DNA of 48,284 nt from CAZIOH01 sp964540815 (lineage in GTDB: Bacteria > Myxococcota_A > Polyangia > Fen-1088): the NCBI GenBank assembly GCA_964540815.1, contig CAZIOH010000046.1, positions 1 through 48,284 on the forward strand, in the 5' to 3' direction. This document shows positions 18,097-26,308 of the stretch, piece by piece. A program made the position numbers and the translations under genes. Each line of letters starts with the position of its first letter. Positions within the stretch are counted from its first letter, which is position 1. The notes under the pieces are model-generated. The model worked only from the letters and a program-made list of their open reading frames with translations. It was not told the DNA's origin and ran no database searches.

Positions 18097-19953
18097 GTGT
18101 CGCACCGCCCGGCTCGATCGTGCCTGTCCGGTTGGCTGGCCTTGGGCCTGCTCGGCACCATGGCCTGCAATTCGGGGTCCGCCGTGCCCGCCGGCACCGG
18201 GAGCGGCGGTAGCGTCGCCTCTGCCGGGGGGCATCCGTCGGATGCTGGCGTGGCCGCGAGCGGCGGCCGCGACGGGACGGGCGGGGCGGCGATAGGCGGG
18301 GCGGCGACCGGCGGCGGGCCGGCAGCGGGTGGCGCGGGCGCGGGCGCGGTGGCGACCGGGGGCGTGTCGGTCGGAAATGGAGGAGCTGCCGCCGCACCGG
18401 GCGGAGCCGGCGCGGGGGGACGGGGTGGAACGGGCGTCGCCCCTGGGGCCGGCGCGCAAGGTGGCACGCAAAATGGCACGGGCGCTGGTGCTGGCATGGG
18501 TGGCGGCAGCGGTGGCTCGGGCCCTGGGGGCGCGCGTGGTCCCGGTGGCACGGGCGGGGCCGGCGGTGCAGCTCCCGCGAGGACGCTGCAGCAGCTGCAG
18601 AGCGATTACATCGACATGCGCTTCGGGATGTTCATGCACTTCAGCATCCTCACCTTCTGCGGCTCGCAACCGGGCGATCCGTGTCCCGGGAGCTGGTCGC
18701 AGGCCAACCTCGACATCACCAAGTTCAGTCCGTCGAGCAAGTACGACCCCGGCCAGTGGGCGGACGCCGCCGTCTCGGCGCACATGAAGTTCGGGGTGCT
18801 CACCGCGCGTCACCACGACGGGTTCGCCATCTGGCCGAGCGCCGCCGGGACCTTCAACGTCGGGCACATTCCCTGGAAGAACGGGCAGGGGGATGTGGTC
18901 CGAGACTACGTCGACGCCTTCCGCAGCCGGGGCCTCGCCCCCGGGCTCTACTACTCGATCTGGGACAACACCGAGGGCATCGGCAACGGCACCATCACCC
19001 CGGCGCAGCTCACCTACGTCGAGACCCAGCTCACCGAGCTCCTCACGAGGTACGGCCCCATCCCCATCCTGGTCATCGATGGATGGGCCTGGAAGACCGG
19101 GCACAACAAGGTCGCCTACCAGGAGATCCGCGAGCTCGTGAAGTCGTTGCAGCCCGGCTGCCTGCTCACCGATCACACCCACCTCGTCGATCCTTGGGAG
19201 GTCGACATCGTCAACTTCGAGGAGCCGAGCGGCGCCTTCGCGCCCGCGACCAACACCTACGCCGCCGAGCAGGACACCAAGATCAACGTCAGCGGTGGGA
19301 ACGACTGGTTCTGGGCGCCCGATCTCGGCAACTTGCTCAGCGTCCCGGCCATCGTCAGCCAGCACCTCGCGCTGCTCGAGCCGCGCTGGACCAACTTCAT
19401 CCTCAACTGTCCGCCCAACCGCGACGGACTGCTGGATGCGACGATCGTGTCGCGACTGGCCGAGGTGGGCGCCGCCTGGAGCCCGAACCCGAACCGTCCA
19501 CCCTTGCCCGTTCAGACGCCCATCATCGAGCACCCGTACACCCCGGTCGCCGCGACCGCCACCAGCGGGACGGCGGCCAACGCCATCGACGGGCTCAACG
19601 ACACCAGCGTGCATACCCTGTGGCAGACCGCGGGCGCGCTCCCGCAATCCGTGACCCTCGACCTCGGACAGACCCGGCCCGACGTGGGCATGCTGGCCTA
19701 CCTGCCTCCGTACTCGCTCGCCGCCGGGGGCACCGGGATGGCCGCGGGGTCGATCACCAGCTACGGAATCCTGGTCAGCACGGACGGCACGACCTTCACG
19801 GAGGCGACCGCCGGGACCTGGGCCGCCGACGGCAAGATGAAGACCGTGGTGTTCGGACCGGTCGCGGCCCGTTACGTTCGACTGGAGGCGCGGGCGGCCA
19901 TGGCGGGCGCCGCCGCCTCGGCGACCGACATCACCGTGGGCGCCAACCGCTAG
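18097..19953 (+). CDS. GH29-type alpha-L-fucosidase lipoprotein with C-terminal discoidin-like domain
   Basis: A 618-residue protein starting at GTG 18097. The signal peptide ends LLGTMAC (lipid Cys24), then comes a ~130-residue Gly/Ala linker. The GH29 barrel follows: RFGMFMHFSILTF, LTARHHDGFAIWPS and LVIDGWAW with the probable nucleophile Asp328. The last ~140 residues (ATATSGTAANAIDG...WQTAGALPQSVTLDLGQ...RYVRLEAR) look like an F5/8 type C (discoidin) carbohydrate-binding domain. GH29 enzymes release terminal alpha-fucose with retention. Surface display for host or plant glycan breakdown is inferred. Its stop codon touches the inverted-repeat element at 19956. Confidence 0.88.
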   Translation: MSHRPARSCLSGWLALGLLGTMACNSGSAVPAGTGSGGSVASAGGHPSDAGVAASGGRDGTGGAAIGGAATGGGPAAGGAGAGAVATGGVSVGNGGAAAAPGGAGAGGRGGTGVAPGAGAQGGTQNGTGAGAGMGGGSGGSGPGGARGPGGTGGAGGAAPARTLQQLQSDYIDMRFGMFMHFSILTFCGSQPGDPCPGSWSQANLDITKFSPSSKYDPGQWADAAVSAHMKFGVLTARHHDGFAIWPSAAGTFNVGHIPWKNGQGDVVRDYVDAFRSRGLAPGLYYSIWDNTEGIGNGTITPAQLTYVETQLTELLTRYGPIPILVIDGWAWKTGHNKVAYQEIRELVKSLQPGCLLTDHTHLVDPWEVDIVNFEEPSGAFAPATNTYAAEQDTKINVSGGNDWFWAPDLGNLLSVPAIVSQHLALLEPRWTNFILNCPPNRDGLLDATIVSRLAEVGAAWSPNPNRPPLPVQTPIIEHPYTPVAATATSGTAANAIDGLNDTSVHTLWQTAGALPQSVTLDLGQTRPDVGMLAYLPPYSLAAGGTGMAAGSITSYGILVSTDGTTFTEATAGTWAADGKMKTVVFGPVAARYVRLEARAAMAGAAASATDITVGANR

Positions 19954-19955
19954 TG

Positions 19956-20108
19956 CTCCTCCCGCGAAATAGCGACAACGTTGCGCCGCCGAGGCTTCGC
20001 CCCCGCTTCGTTGCTCCTCCTCGCAATACCAAGGGGTATTGGTCGTCGTCGCGCTTCGCGGGGACTTCGCCTCGACGGCGGATCATTGCCGCTATTTCGC
20101 GGGAGGAG
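19956..20108. mobile_element. 153-bp imperfect inverted repeat, MITE-like or large structured terminator
   Basis: The ends are perfect inverted copies of at least 19 bp (CTCCTCCCGCGAAATAGCG at the left, complement at the right). Pairing continues imperfectly to the centre, where CAATACC (20024-20030) and GGTATTG (20035-20041) flank AAGG. The hexamer AGTGCT occurs at 19952-19957 and again at 20112-20117, compatible with a target duplication. There is no coding capacity. It lies between a finished gene and the polysaccharide cluster, so it could also act as a terminator. Confidence 0.55.
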
Positions 20109-20241
20109 ACCAGTGCTCGGTGGTGGCCGAGAGGCGCGGGGGCGCGTGAACCAGAGCTGACACCCGATCGCGACGGGGGTGCAACCAAGCTGTCGCGATT
20201 CTTCGACGGCGTTTTCGACCGGCATACGTATCGTGCCGTGC

Positions 20242-21378
20242 GTGACACAGCCGACGGAGCCACTCGCATCGATCGTCGTTCGTTCGTTCAACCGGCTGCC
20301 GACCTTGTGCCGGCTGCTCGAGGCTCTGCTGACCCAGACCTGGTCCAACCTCGAGATCGTGGTGGTCGAGCAGAGCACCGAACGCCCGGTCGACGCCGCC
20401 GCCCGACTGGCGGAGCTGGCCCGGGATCGGCGGATCATCGTCCTTCGCCGGCCGCCGCTCGGGGGCGCGGCGGCCCGCAACGTGGGGGTCGAGCGCGCCC
20501 GCGGCGAGGTGCTGCTCTTCATCGACGACGATGATCTCCCCGAGAACGAGCACTGGGTGGCCCTGCACATGCGCGCGCTCGCCGAGGACCCGCGCTGTCT
20601 CGGGGTGAGCGGTCGCCACATCCACAGCGACGCGCCCAACCACCGCACCTCGCGGATCCTGGCGCTCCTCACCGGCACGCTCTCGTTCGATCCCATCCTC
20701 AAGATCTCGCTCACCTATGTGCAGCACGACCGCCACCAGCGGCCGGTGTATGCCCTGCACGGCACCAACGCCTCCCTGCGCCGCAGCGCCTGGCAGCGCT
20801 TCGGGGGGTGGGACGAGGACACCGCCATCGAGGACGAGGTGTCGTTTTGTTTTCGGGCGCTGCGCCTCAAGCGCCCGGACGAGTACTTCGCGTACGATCC
20901 CCGGCCGGGGCTCCTGCGGAACCGCGACGTGCCAGGGGGGCTCGGCAAGCGACACATGCGGCTCGGGGTGTTCTTCGGCCATTACCTCGACTACATCCAC
21001 CGCATCATCGGGCGCTACCACCCGTGGCGGGTGCTGGCGCTCTACCCCTTGTACCTGGTGGTGGGCTACGCGATGGCGGTGGGAACGGTGTGGGTGCACT
21101 CGCGGCGCTACCGCTCGACCGTCGGGCGGGTCGGCGCCGCGGTCGGGTTGCTGCTGATGTTGCCGGTCCACGTCGGGGCCTCGTTGCTGCGCCTCGGCCA
21201 TTCCACCAACGAGGTGGGCCAGGTCGCGGCGGCGCGGGCCGCCCGGGCGTCCCGGTCGGTGGCCACGGCGAGCGAGGACGCCAAGGACGCCGGGCTCCAG
21301 AGCCGAGCCACGCACGCCGCGGTCGTGGTCGGCGGGACCGGTCCCGCCGACCAGCCGAGCCGCGTCGCCTCGTCGTGA
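20242..21378 (+). CDS. Family 2 glycosyltransferase
   Basis: A 378-residue protein. The frame is open from GTG 20179, but the first 20 codons have only about 50% G/C at third positions against the very high value of the gene body, so GTG 20242 is a better start. The GT-A fold signature is clear: ASIVVRSFNR, VVVEQST, GGAAARNVGVERARGE and the metal-binding LLFIDDDDLPE; the acceptor-side motif ED is in AIEDEVSF. Two hydrophobic segments in the last third (LYPLYLVVGYAMAVG and VGLLLMLPVHVGASLL) anchor it to the membrane. It probably adds a sugar to a lipid-linked polysaccharide intermediate. A flippase and a GT4 gene follow across the sequence gap. Confidence 0.85.
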   Translation: MTQPTEPLASIVVRSFNRLPTLCRLLEALLTQTWSNLEIVVVEQSTERPVDAAARLAELARDRRIIVLRRPPLGGAAARNVGVERARGEVLLFIDDDDLPENEHWVALHMRALAEDPRCLGVSGRHIHSDAPNHRTSRILALLTGTLSFDPILKISLTYVQHDRHQRPVYALHGTNASLRRSAWQRFGGWDEDTAIEDEVSFCFRALRLKRPDEYFAYDPRPGLLRNRDVPGGLGKRHMRLGVFFGHYLDYIHRIIGRYHPWRVLALYPLYLVVGYAMAVGTVWVHSRRYRSTVGRVGAAVGLLLMLPVHVGASLLRLGHSTNEVGQVAAARAARASRSVATASEDAKDAGLQSRATHAAVVVGGTGPADQPSRVASS

Positions 21379-21386
21379 CTGGCCAG

Positions 21387-21399
21387 GTGCAAGTGCAAG
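21387..21399 (+). repeat. GTGCAA hexamer repeat at left lip of the gap
   Basis: Two GTGCAA units and a partial third lie directly before the N run. The same unit restarts directly after it, so the gap very probably lies inside one tandem array. Confidence 0.8.
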
Positions 21400-21499
21400 N
21401 NNNNNNNNNNNNNNNNNNNNNNNNNNNNNNNNNNNNNNNNNNNNNNNNNNNNNNNNNNNNNNNNNNNNNNNNNNNNNNNNNNNNNNNNNNNNNNNNNNN
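21400..21499. other. Assembly gap, 100 N
   Basis: Exactly 100 N, the usual placeholder for a gap of unknown length. Its true size and the 5' end of the flippase gene are therefore unknown. Confidence 0.98.
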
Positions 21500-21535
21500 G
21501 TGCAAGTGCAAGCGCGAGTGCAAGCGCGAGAGCAA
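21500..21535 (+). repeat. GTGCAA/GCGCGA hexamer array at right lip of the gap
   Basis: Six 6-bp units, GTGCAA or close variants (GCGCGA, GAGCAA). In the flippase frame they encode alternating Val-Gln and Ala-Arg pairs. Copy number cannot be known because of the gap. Confidence 0.8.
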
Positions 21536-23266
21536 GCGGTCGACGGGACGCCGCCCGCGGCACCCTGGCTGCGCCGCAACCTGGTGGTGAGCGCGCTCGG
21601 CGTGCCGGCGCGCGGGCTCCACCTGGTGGCGCTGCTTGCCATTTCGCACCGGCTCGGAGCCGCGACGCTGGGGCACTTCCTGGTCGGGGTGGGCCTCTTC
21701 GAGATCGCGGTGGCGGTGGTGGCCACGGGCTTCACCGACGGCACGCTGCTCTTCGTCAGCCGCGCCTCCGCGGGGACGACGCCCGCCTGGCCTGGGTCCG
21801 CCGGGTCCAGGGCAACCGGGCACACGCGCGAGGTGCGCGGGGCTCGAACGCCGTCCGTGGCGGAGGCGGCTCGGTCGGCGGCGCTCACCTCCGTGGTCGA
21901 CGTGCTGGCGAGCGCCCTCGGTGCGGGGGGGCTCGCGGCCGCGCTCCTCGCCGGTGTGGTGACCGCCGTGGTCGCCGTCGCGGGCACCGTCGCGCCATTG
22001 GCCCTCACCGCGTTGCCGGGCGGGGCCCCGGTGGCGCAGCACCTGCGCGGCGCGCCTCACGCGGAGGTGCTCTCGGGGGCGCTGTTCCTGGCGTGGGCCG
22101 TCTTGCCGGCGCTGGTCAGCCGGGTGGCCTTCGCCGGCACCAGCGCCTTCCTGCGCCTGGAATGGGAGGCGTTGCTGGGGACGGCCGGGCCTCCGCTCGG
22201 GCTCCTGCTCGCCCTTCCCCTGATTCACCTGCACGGCGGCGCTGGCCCCGCCGAAGCTGCCCGCGCTCTCTTTGCCGCAATGTGGGTGGTCCAGCTCGGG
22301 ATGGCCGTGCTCGGGCTCGCGGTGCTCCACCGGCACTTGCCACGCTCCGTCTCTCTGGGGTCGGCCACCTGGGCGGTGCTGCGCCATCCGCGGCGGCGGC
22401 TCCACCGTGGCCTCGCGCGCTTCGCGGTCCCCCAGGCCCTCAACATGGCGGCGACGACGTACATCGGCCGGCTCGGCCTCCTGGTGCTGTCGGCTTCCGG
22501 TGCGCCCGCCGCGGCCGTGGGGGCCTACGGCGCGGTGGCCGCACTGGTGCTCGAGCTGCGTCAGCTGCGTGCGGTGGTGAGCACCGCGGTCGGGGGCCTG
22601 GTGTCCCGCCAGCATGCCCTCGGGGCCCGCGCGGCCATCGCGCGCACGCTCTCCCGGAGCTCCGCCTGGATCGCTGCGCTCGCCGTTCCGGTGGCGCTCG
22701 GATTCGTGGTGGTCCGGCGCGACGTCGTGGCGCTGGTGCTGGCGCCGGACCAGGCGCTCGCGGGGGAGGTGAGCGACCCGCGGCGCCTCGTCCCCCTCAT
22801 CCTGCTCATCGGCCCGCTCGTCAACTGCGTCGGCGGTCTGGCCGGCAATTTCCTGGTCTACCTGCTGCACAACCGCTGGAACCTGCTCAACGCCACGGCG
22901 GTGGCGATCCTCGACACCGCCCTCGCGTGGCTGCTCGTGCCGCGGCTCGGGGTGACGGGCGCCGCCATCGCGGGCACCCTCGGGATCGCCCTCCTCACGG
23001 TGCTCGAGAACCTCGAGCTCGCTCTGCTCGAAGGCATCGCGATCGAACCGCGCGTGCTGGCGGCCGTCGCAACCACCCTGGCGGCTGGAGCCCTGGCGGT
23101 CTCGGCGATCGAGCCAGTGGCTGCGCAGGTTGGACCGGCGGCGCGCGCGGGCATGGCTGCGGGGGTGGCCTTGCTCGCGGGGGCGCTCGCCACCAGCGGC
23201 ATCCGGGCAGGGGGGCGGCCGCCCGTGGCTCCGGGACCTCCGGCGCGGACCGGGGCCGTCCCATGA
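21500..23266 (+). CDS. Oligosaccharide flippase-like membrane protein (5' end uncertain)
   Basis: 588 codons are visible from the end of the gap, and the true start may lie inside it. After the repeat-encoded VQVQARVQAREQ segment the protein has a dozen or more hydrophobic helices, beginning LVVSALGVPARGLHLVALLA and continuing with RLGAATLGHFLVGVG. This is the layout of Wzx/MATE-like polysaccharide exporters (MOP superfamily). Late features such as LLHNRWNLLNATAVAILDTA and GVTGAAIAGTLGIALLT are typical of the second half of that fold. It would move lipid-linked glycan units across the inner membrane. Its stop overlaps the ATG of the GT4 gene, and GT2 lies upstream, forming one operon. Confidence 0.75.
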   Translation: MQVQARVQAREQAVDGTPPAAPWLRRNLVVSALGVPARGLHLVALLAISHRLGAATLGHFLVGVGLFEIAVAVVATGFTDGTLLFVSRASAGTTPAWPGSAGSRATGHTREVRGARTPSVAEAARSAALTSVVDVLASALGAGGLAAALLAGVVTAVVAVAGTVAPLALTALPGGAPVAQHLRGAPHAEVLSGALFLAWAVLPALVSRVAFAGTSAFLRLEWEALLGTAGPPLGLLLALPLIHLHGGAGPAEAARALFAAMWVVQLGMAVLGLAVLHRHLPRSVSLGSATWAVLRHPRRRLHRGLARFAVPQALNMAATTYIGRLGLLVLSASGAPAAAVGAYGAVAALVLELRQLRAVVSTAVGGLVSRQHALGARAAIARTLSRSSAWIAALAVPVALGFVVVRRDVVALVLAPDQALAGEVSDPRRLVPLILLIGPLVNCVGGLAGNFLVYLLHNRWNLLNATAVAILDTALAWLLVPRLGVTGAAIAGTLGIALLTVLENLELALLEGIAIEPRVLAAVATTLAAGALAVSAIEPVAAQVGPAARAGMAAGVALLAGALATSGIRAGGRPPVAPGPPARTGAVP

Positions 23267-24474
23267 ACGACCGCCGTCGGGTGGCGGTCTTCACGACGGA
23301 CTTCCTGCCGTACTCCCAGACCTTCATCCACGACGAGCTCGTCGGCCACCGGCGCTACCAGGCGGACGTCTTCTGTACGCGGCGCCTCGCCGCCAGCCGC
23401 GGCGGGCTTCGCGCCGAGTGTCCGGACCCGACCGTGTTCACCGGAGGCCGCATCTACGAGGCGACCCGTCTTTCCCCGGCCTTCGACCGTCGGCTGCGGC
23501 GTGGGCTTCGGAGCCAGCTTCCGGGTCGGCCTCACCCGGGCGGGTACGGGCTCATCCATGCACATTTTGGGGGTGGCGGAGTGTACGCGCTGCCCTTCGC
23601 GCGCCGGCACGGGCTGCCTCTGGTGGTCACCTTCCACGGCTACGACGTGCCGCTGCTCGCCAGCGGCGAGCGCCTGTACCCGAAGTACTGGCTCTACGGC
23701 TTGCTCGGCCCGGCGGTCCTGCGGCACCTCACCCTCGCGCTGTGTGCCTCGCGCGAGCTGCTCGAGATGCTGCGCGAGCTCGGCGTCCCACCCGACCGCC
23801 TGCGCCTTCATCCCATCGGGATCGACGTGGACCGGTTCGCCGAGCGCACCTGGCGGGACGACGAGCCGCCCGGGCCCGATCATCCCGACGCCAGCCTCCC
23901 ACCCCTCGTCGCGATGGTCGGCCGCCTCGTCCCCAAGAAGGGGCTCGGCTACGGCCTGCGCGCCTTCGCGGCGGTCCGCCGCCGCCGTGGCGCGCGGGCT
24001 GGCGAGCTGGTGGTCGCCGGCGCCGGCCCGCTCCGAGCGGCGCTCGAACGAACCGCGCGGGACGAGGGTATCGCCGAGGCGGTGACCTTCGCGGGTGTCC
24101 TGCCCCACGCCGAGGTGGCCCGGTTGCTCGGGCGCGCGGCCGTCCTGATGGCTCCGAGCGTGACCACCGCCAATGGCGACCGGGAATCGGGGACGCTGGT
24201 CATCAAGGAGGCCAGCGCCGCGGGCGCGGTCCCGCTCGCCACCTGGCACGGCGGCCACCCGGAGATCGTCGACGATGGCCGCACCGGCTTCCTGGTGCCC
24301 GAACGCCACGTGGATGCGCTGGCGGATCGCCTCGACCAGCTGCTGGCCGATCCGGGGCTGCGGCGCCGGATGGCGGTGGCCGGGCGGATCAAGATGAAGG
24401 CGGAGTACGACAATCGCCTGCGGGTGGCCGCGCTCGAGGAGGTCTACGATACCGTCTGGCGTGGGCCGCCCTGA
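23263..24474 (+). CDS. Family 4 glycosyltransferase
   Basis: A 403-residue GT-B enzyme whose ATG overlaps the flippase stop (ATGA). The N-terminal half contains FTTDFLPYSQTFIHDEL, LIHAHFGGGG and VVTFHGYDVP, all typical of GT4 enzymes. The C-terminal half has MVGRLVPKKGLGYGLRAF, VVAGAGPLR and ESGTLVIKEASAAGAVPLAT, the nucleotide-sugar binding E-x7-E region. The donor sugar is not deducible. It is the last gene of the GT2-flippase-GT4 group and ends 61 bp before the converging MBOAT-like gene. Confidence 0.88.
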   Translation: MNDRRRVAVFTTDFLPYSQTFIHDELVGHRRYQADVFCTRRLAASRGGLRAECPDPTVFTGGRIYEATRLSPAFDRRLRRGLRSQLPGRPHPGGYGLIHAHFGGGGVYALPFARRHGLPLVVTFHGYDVPLLASGERLYPKYWLYGLLGPAVLRHLTLALCASRELLEMLRELGVPPDRLRLHPIGIDVDRFAERTWRDDEPPGPDHPDASLPPLVAMVGRLVPKKGLGYGLRAFAAVRRRRGARAGELVVAGAGPLRAALERTARDEGIAEAVTFAGVLPHAEVARLLGRAAVLMAPSVTTANGDRESGTLVIKEASAAGAVPLATWHGGHPEIVDDGRTGFLVPERHVDALADRLDQLLADPGLRRRMAVAGRIKMKAEYDNRLRVAALEEVYDTVWRGPP

Positions 24475-24535
24475 CGCCGCTGGAACTGGCAGGCGGGTCG
24501 GAGGCGATGGTGATCGGCGATCGGACGCCCGTCGA

Positions 24536-26065
24536 TCACAGGCCCAGGCAGCGGCCGATCAGCCGGAACCGCGTGGCGAGGTCGATTCCCTGGGCCAGGA
24601 TCACCACGTGGGCGAGGGCGCTCGACCCCTGCGTGGCGAGGGTGGCGAGCAGGCGTCCCCCCGACCAGCGCAGGCCGCGATCGCTGCCGACCTCCTTGCC
24701 GGTGCGCTGCCACAGCCCGAGGCAGGCGCAGACCGCCAGCCCCTGCAGCAGGAAGTACAGGCTCTCGTCGCGCCAGCCGGCCAGCCCAACCTCGAGGTAC
24801 TTCGAGCCGAACCACCCGCTGTGCAGCAGCAGCGCGCTCGCGAGAAAGGTGATGACCACGTTCCGGTAGCGGTGTCGACGGTTGCCGCCGAGGGGGAAGT
24901 ACACCACCCGCAAGAGGAACTGACGGTTGTAGATCCCCCAGCGCCGCCAGAGCTCGACCGGGTTCCAGGCCAGGAGCGGCGCGCGAAATGGCGCGGGCAA
25001 GGGCCAACCGAACAGGCGGGCGACGAGGATCGGGACGTCCGCGGAGGCGGCGAGGAGCAGGTAGGTTTCGACGTAGCTCGCGGCGACGATGCACCACAGC
25101 CCGGCGCGCGATGTCTCGGCCAGCATCGCCGCCGACAGCTCGCGCAGCAGGAGCAATGGCTGGGGCAGCAGCGGATGGTGCCGGAGCCGCAAGAGCTGCA
25201 ACAGCTGGATGCCAGCCACCTTGGCCAGGAACCAACCCAGCTGCTTGACGATCTCCGTCGCGCTGGTTCGCAGCGGGCGCCACAGCACGGTGGGCCCGAG
25301 GACCATCGGATTGGTCGCGTGGGTCGGGAAGAGATAGAGCAGCAGGAACGAGAGGGCATCGGTGTCGCGCGCCGCGCGGTCGGCTCGGCTCGGGGCCTCG
25401 GCCGAGGAGCCCGGGAGCGGGCCAGGTGCGCCTGCGCCCGACGCATCCCCTTCCGCGCTCGCGGTGCGCCGCACGGGATCGCTCCACCGGTGTCGCCACC
25501 ACAACGCGCTGACGAAGAGAAGCAGGGCGAGGCTGGGCTCGTTCAGCCAGTTCCAGAGCCCGGGCGTATGGTAGCCGCGCGAGAAGGCCAGCTTCGGCAG
25601 CAAGAGGGCCCCGGCGAGGGCGGTGGCCGCGAACGCCCCCCGGTGGTCGCGGGCCACGGTCAGAACCAGCACCAGCGCCAAGAAATACAGACCGAAGACG
25701 GGGTTCAGCGCCATCAGCGCCACCACACCCACCAGGACCGCCGTCAGCCTGGCGCGCCGGGGACGCAGCTGGGCCGCGAGCGCCCCGGCCCCGAGCAATC
25801 CGAAGAGACCAACCGGCAGGCGGGTGCCGAGGCCCCGAGCGCAGCCGACCGCCACCACGACCATCACCGCCGCGATGAAGCCGGCGGTCTTCAGCGCGGT
25901 GCGCGGCGAGACGCCCGTCGATCCGGCATCGGCGGGTCCGGAGGGGGCAGCAGCCGCCGCCTCGGCCGCACCCACGTCCAGGCGCGGCTCCGCGTGCGCG
26001 CGCCCGTCCTGAGCATCGACCGCGACCGGCCGGGGGCCCACCAGCCCTGCAAGCGAGGACGACAA
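24536..26065 (-). CDS. MBOAT-like multi-helix membrane acyltransferase
   Basis: A 509-residue polytopic membrane protein. The only start after the upstream in-frame stop is TTG 26065, with a GTG at 26041 as alternative; the first ~50 residues are Ala/Pro-rich and soluble. The diagnostic stretch is in the C-terminal half: NPVELWRRWGIYNRQFLL, then YFPLGGNRRHRYRN and LLLHSGWFG with a conserved-type His. This matches the core of bacterial MBOAT proteins (AlgI/DltB-like), although the usual WRRWH reads WRRWG. These proteins transfer acyl groups to extracellular polymers, which fits the neighbouring polysaccharide genes. Substrate unknown. Confidence 0.7.
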   Translation of the reverse strand: MSSSLAGLVGPRPVAVDAQDGRAHAEPRLDVGAAEAAAAAPSGPADAGSTGVSPRTALKTAGFIAAVMVVVAVGCARGLGTRLPVGLFGLLGAGALAAQLRPRRARLTAVLVGVVALMALNPVFGLYFLALVLVLTVARDHRGAFAATALAGALLLPKLAFSRGYHTPGLWNWLNEPSLALLLFVSALWWRHRWSDPVRRTASAEGDASGAGAPGPLPGSSAEAPSRADRAARDTDALSFLLLYLFPTHATNPMVLGPTVLWRPLRTSATEIVKQLGWFLAKVAGIQLLQLLRLRHHPLLPQPLLLLRELSAAMLAETSRAGLWCIVAASYVETYLLLAASADVPILVARLFGWPLPAPFRAPLLAWNPVELWRRWGIYNRQFLLRVVYFPLGGNRRHRYRNVVITFLASALLLHSGWFGSKYLEVGLAGWRDESLYFLLQGLAVCACLGLWQRTGKEVGSDRGLRWSGGRLLATLATQGSSALAHVVILAQGIDLATRFRLIGRCLGL

Positions 26066-26262
26066 ACCCCGAGGCTAGCGTCACCAGGTTGCAACCGTGC
26101 GACAGGCTGATGGACTCTGCGCACCGACTGAGAGACGGCGGGCGCGGACGACAGCGCTTCGGTTCGGTTCCGGGGCGGAGACGTTGCAGGGACGTGCGCC
26201 AGGGCCGAATGGAACGCCGGTAGGTTGTGGTGAGTCGCCTCCGTACACACTTGCTGTTGCTG

Positions 26263-26282
26263 TCTTCTTCTTCTTCTTCTTC
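26263..26282 (+). repeat. TTC trinucleotide tract upstream of phosphoesterase
   Basis: Six uninterrupted TTC units (26265-26282) preceded by TC, ending 26 bp before the chosen start. A pyrimidine run like this is conspicuous in such a GC-rich sequence. Confidence 0.75.
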
Positions 26283-26308
26283 CTTCGATGGCTGCCCAGG
26301 AGACCACG

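Noticed and set aside
20179..20241. N-terminal extension of the GT2 gene
   Set aside because: About 50% third-position G/C and no GT2 similarity, compared with the strongly GC-biased body.
21387..21535. CRISPR-like repetition around the gap
   Set aside because: The unit is a 6-bp tandem without spacers, and no cas gene is near.
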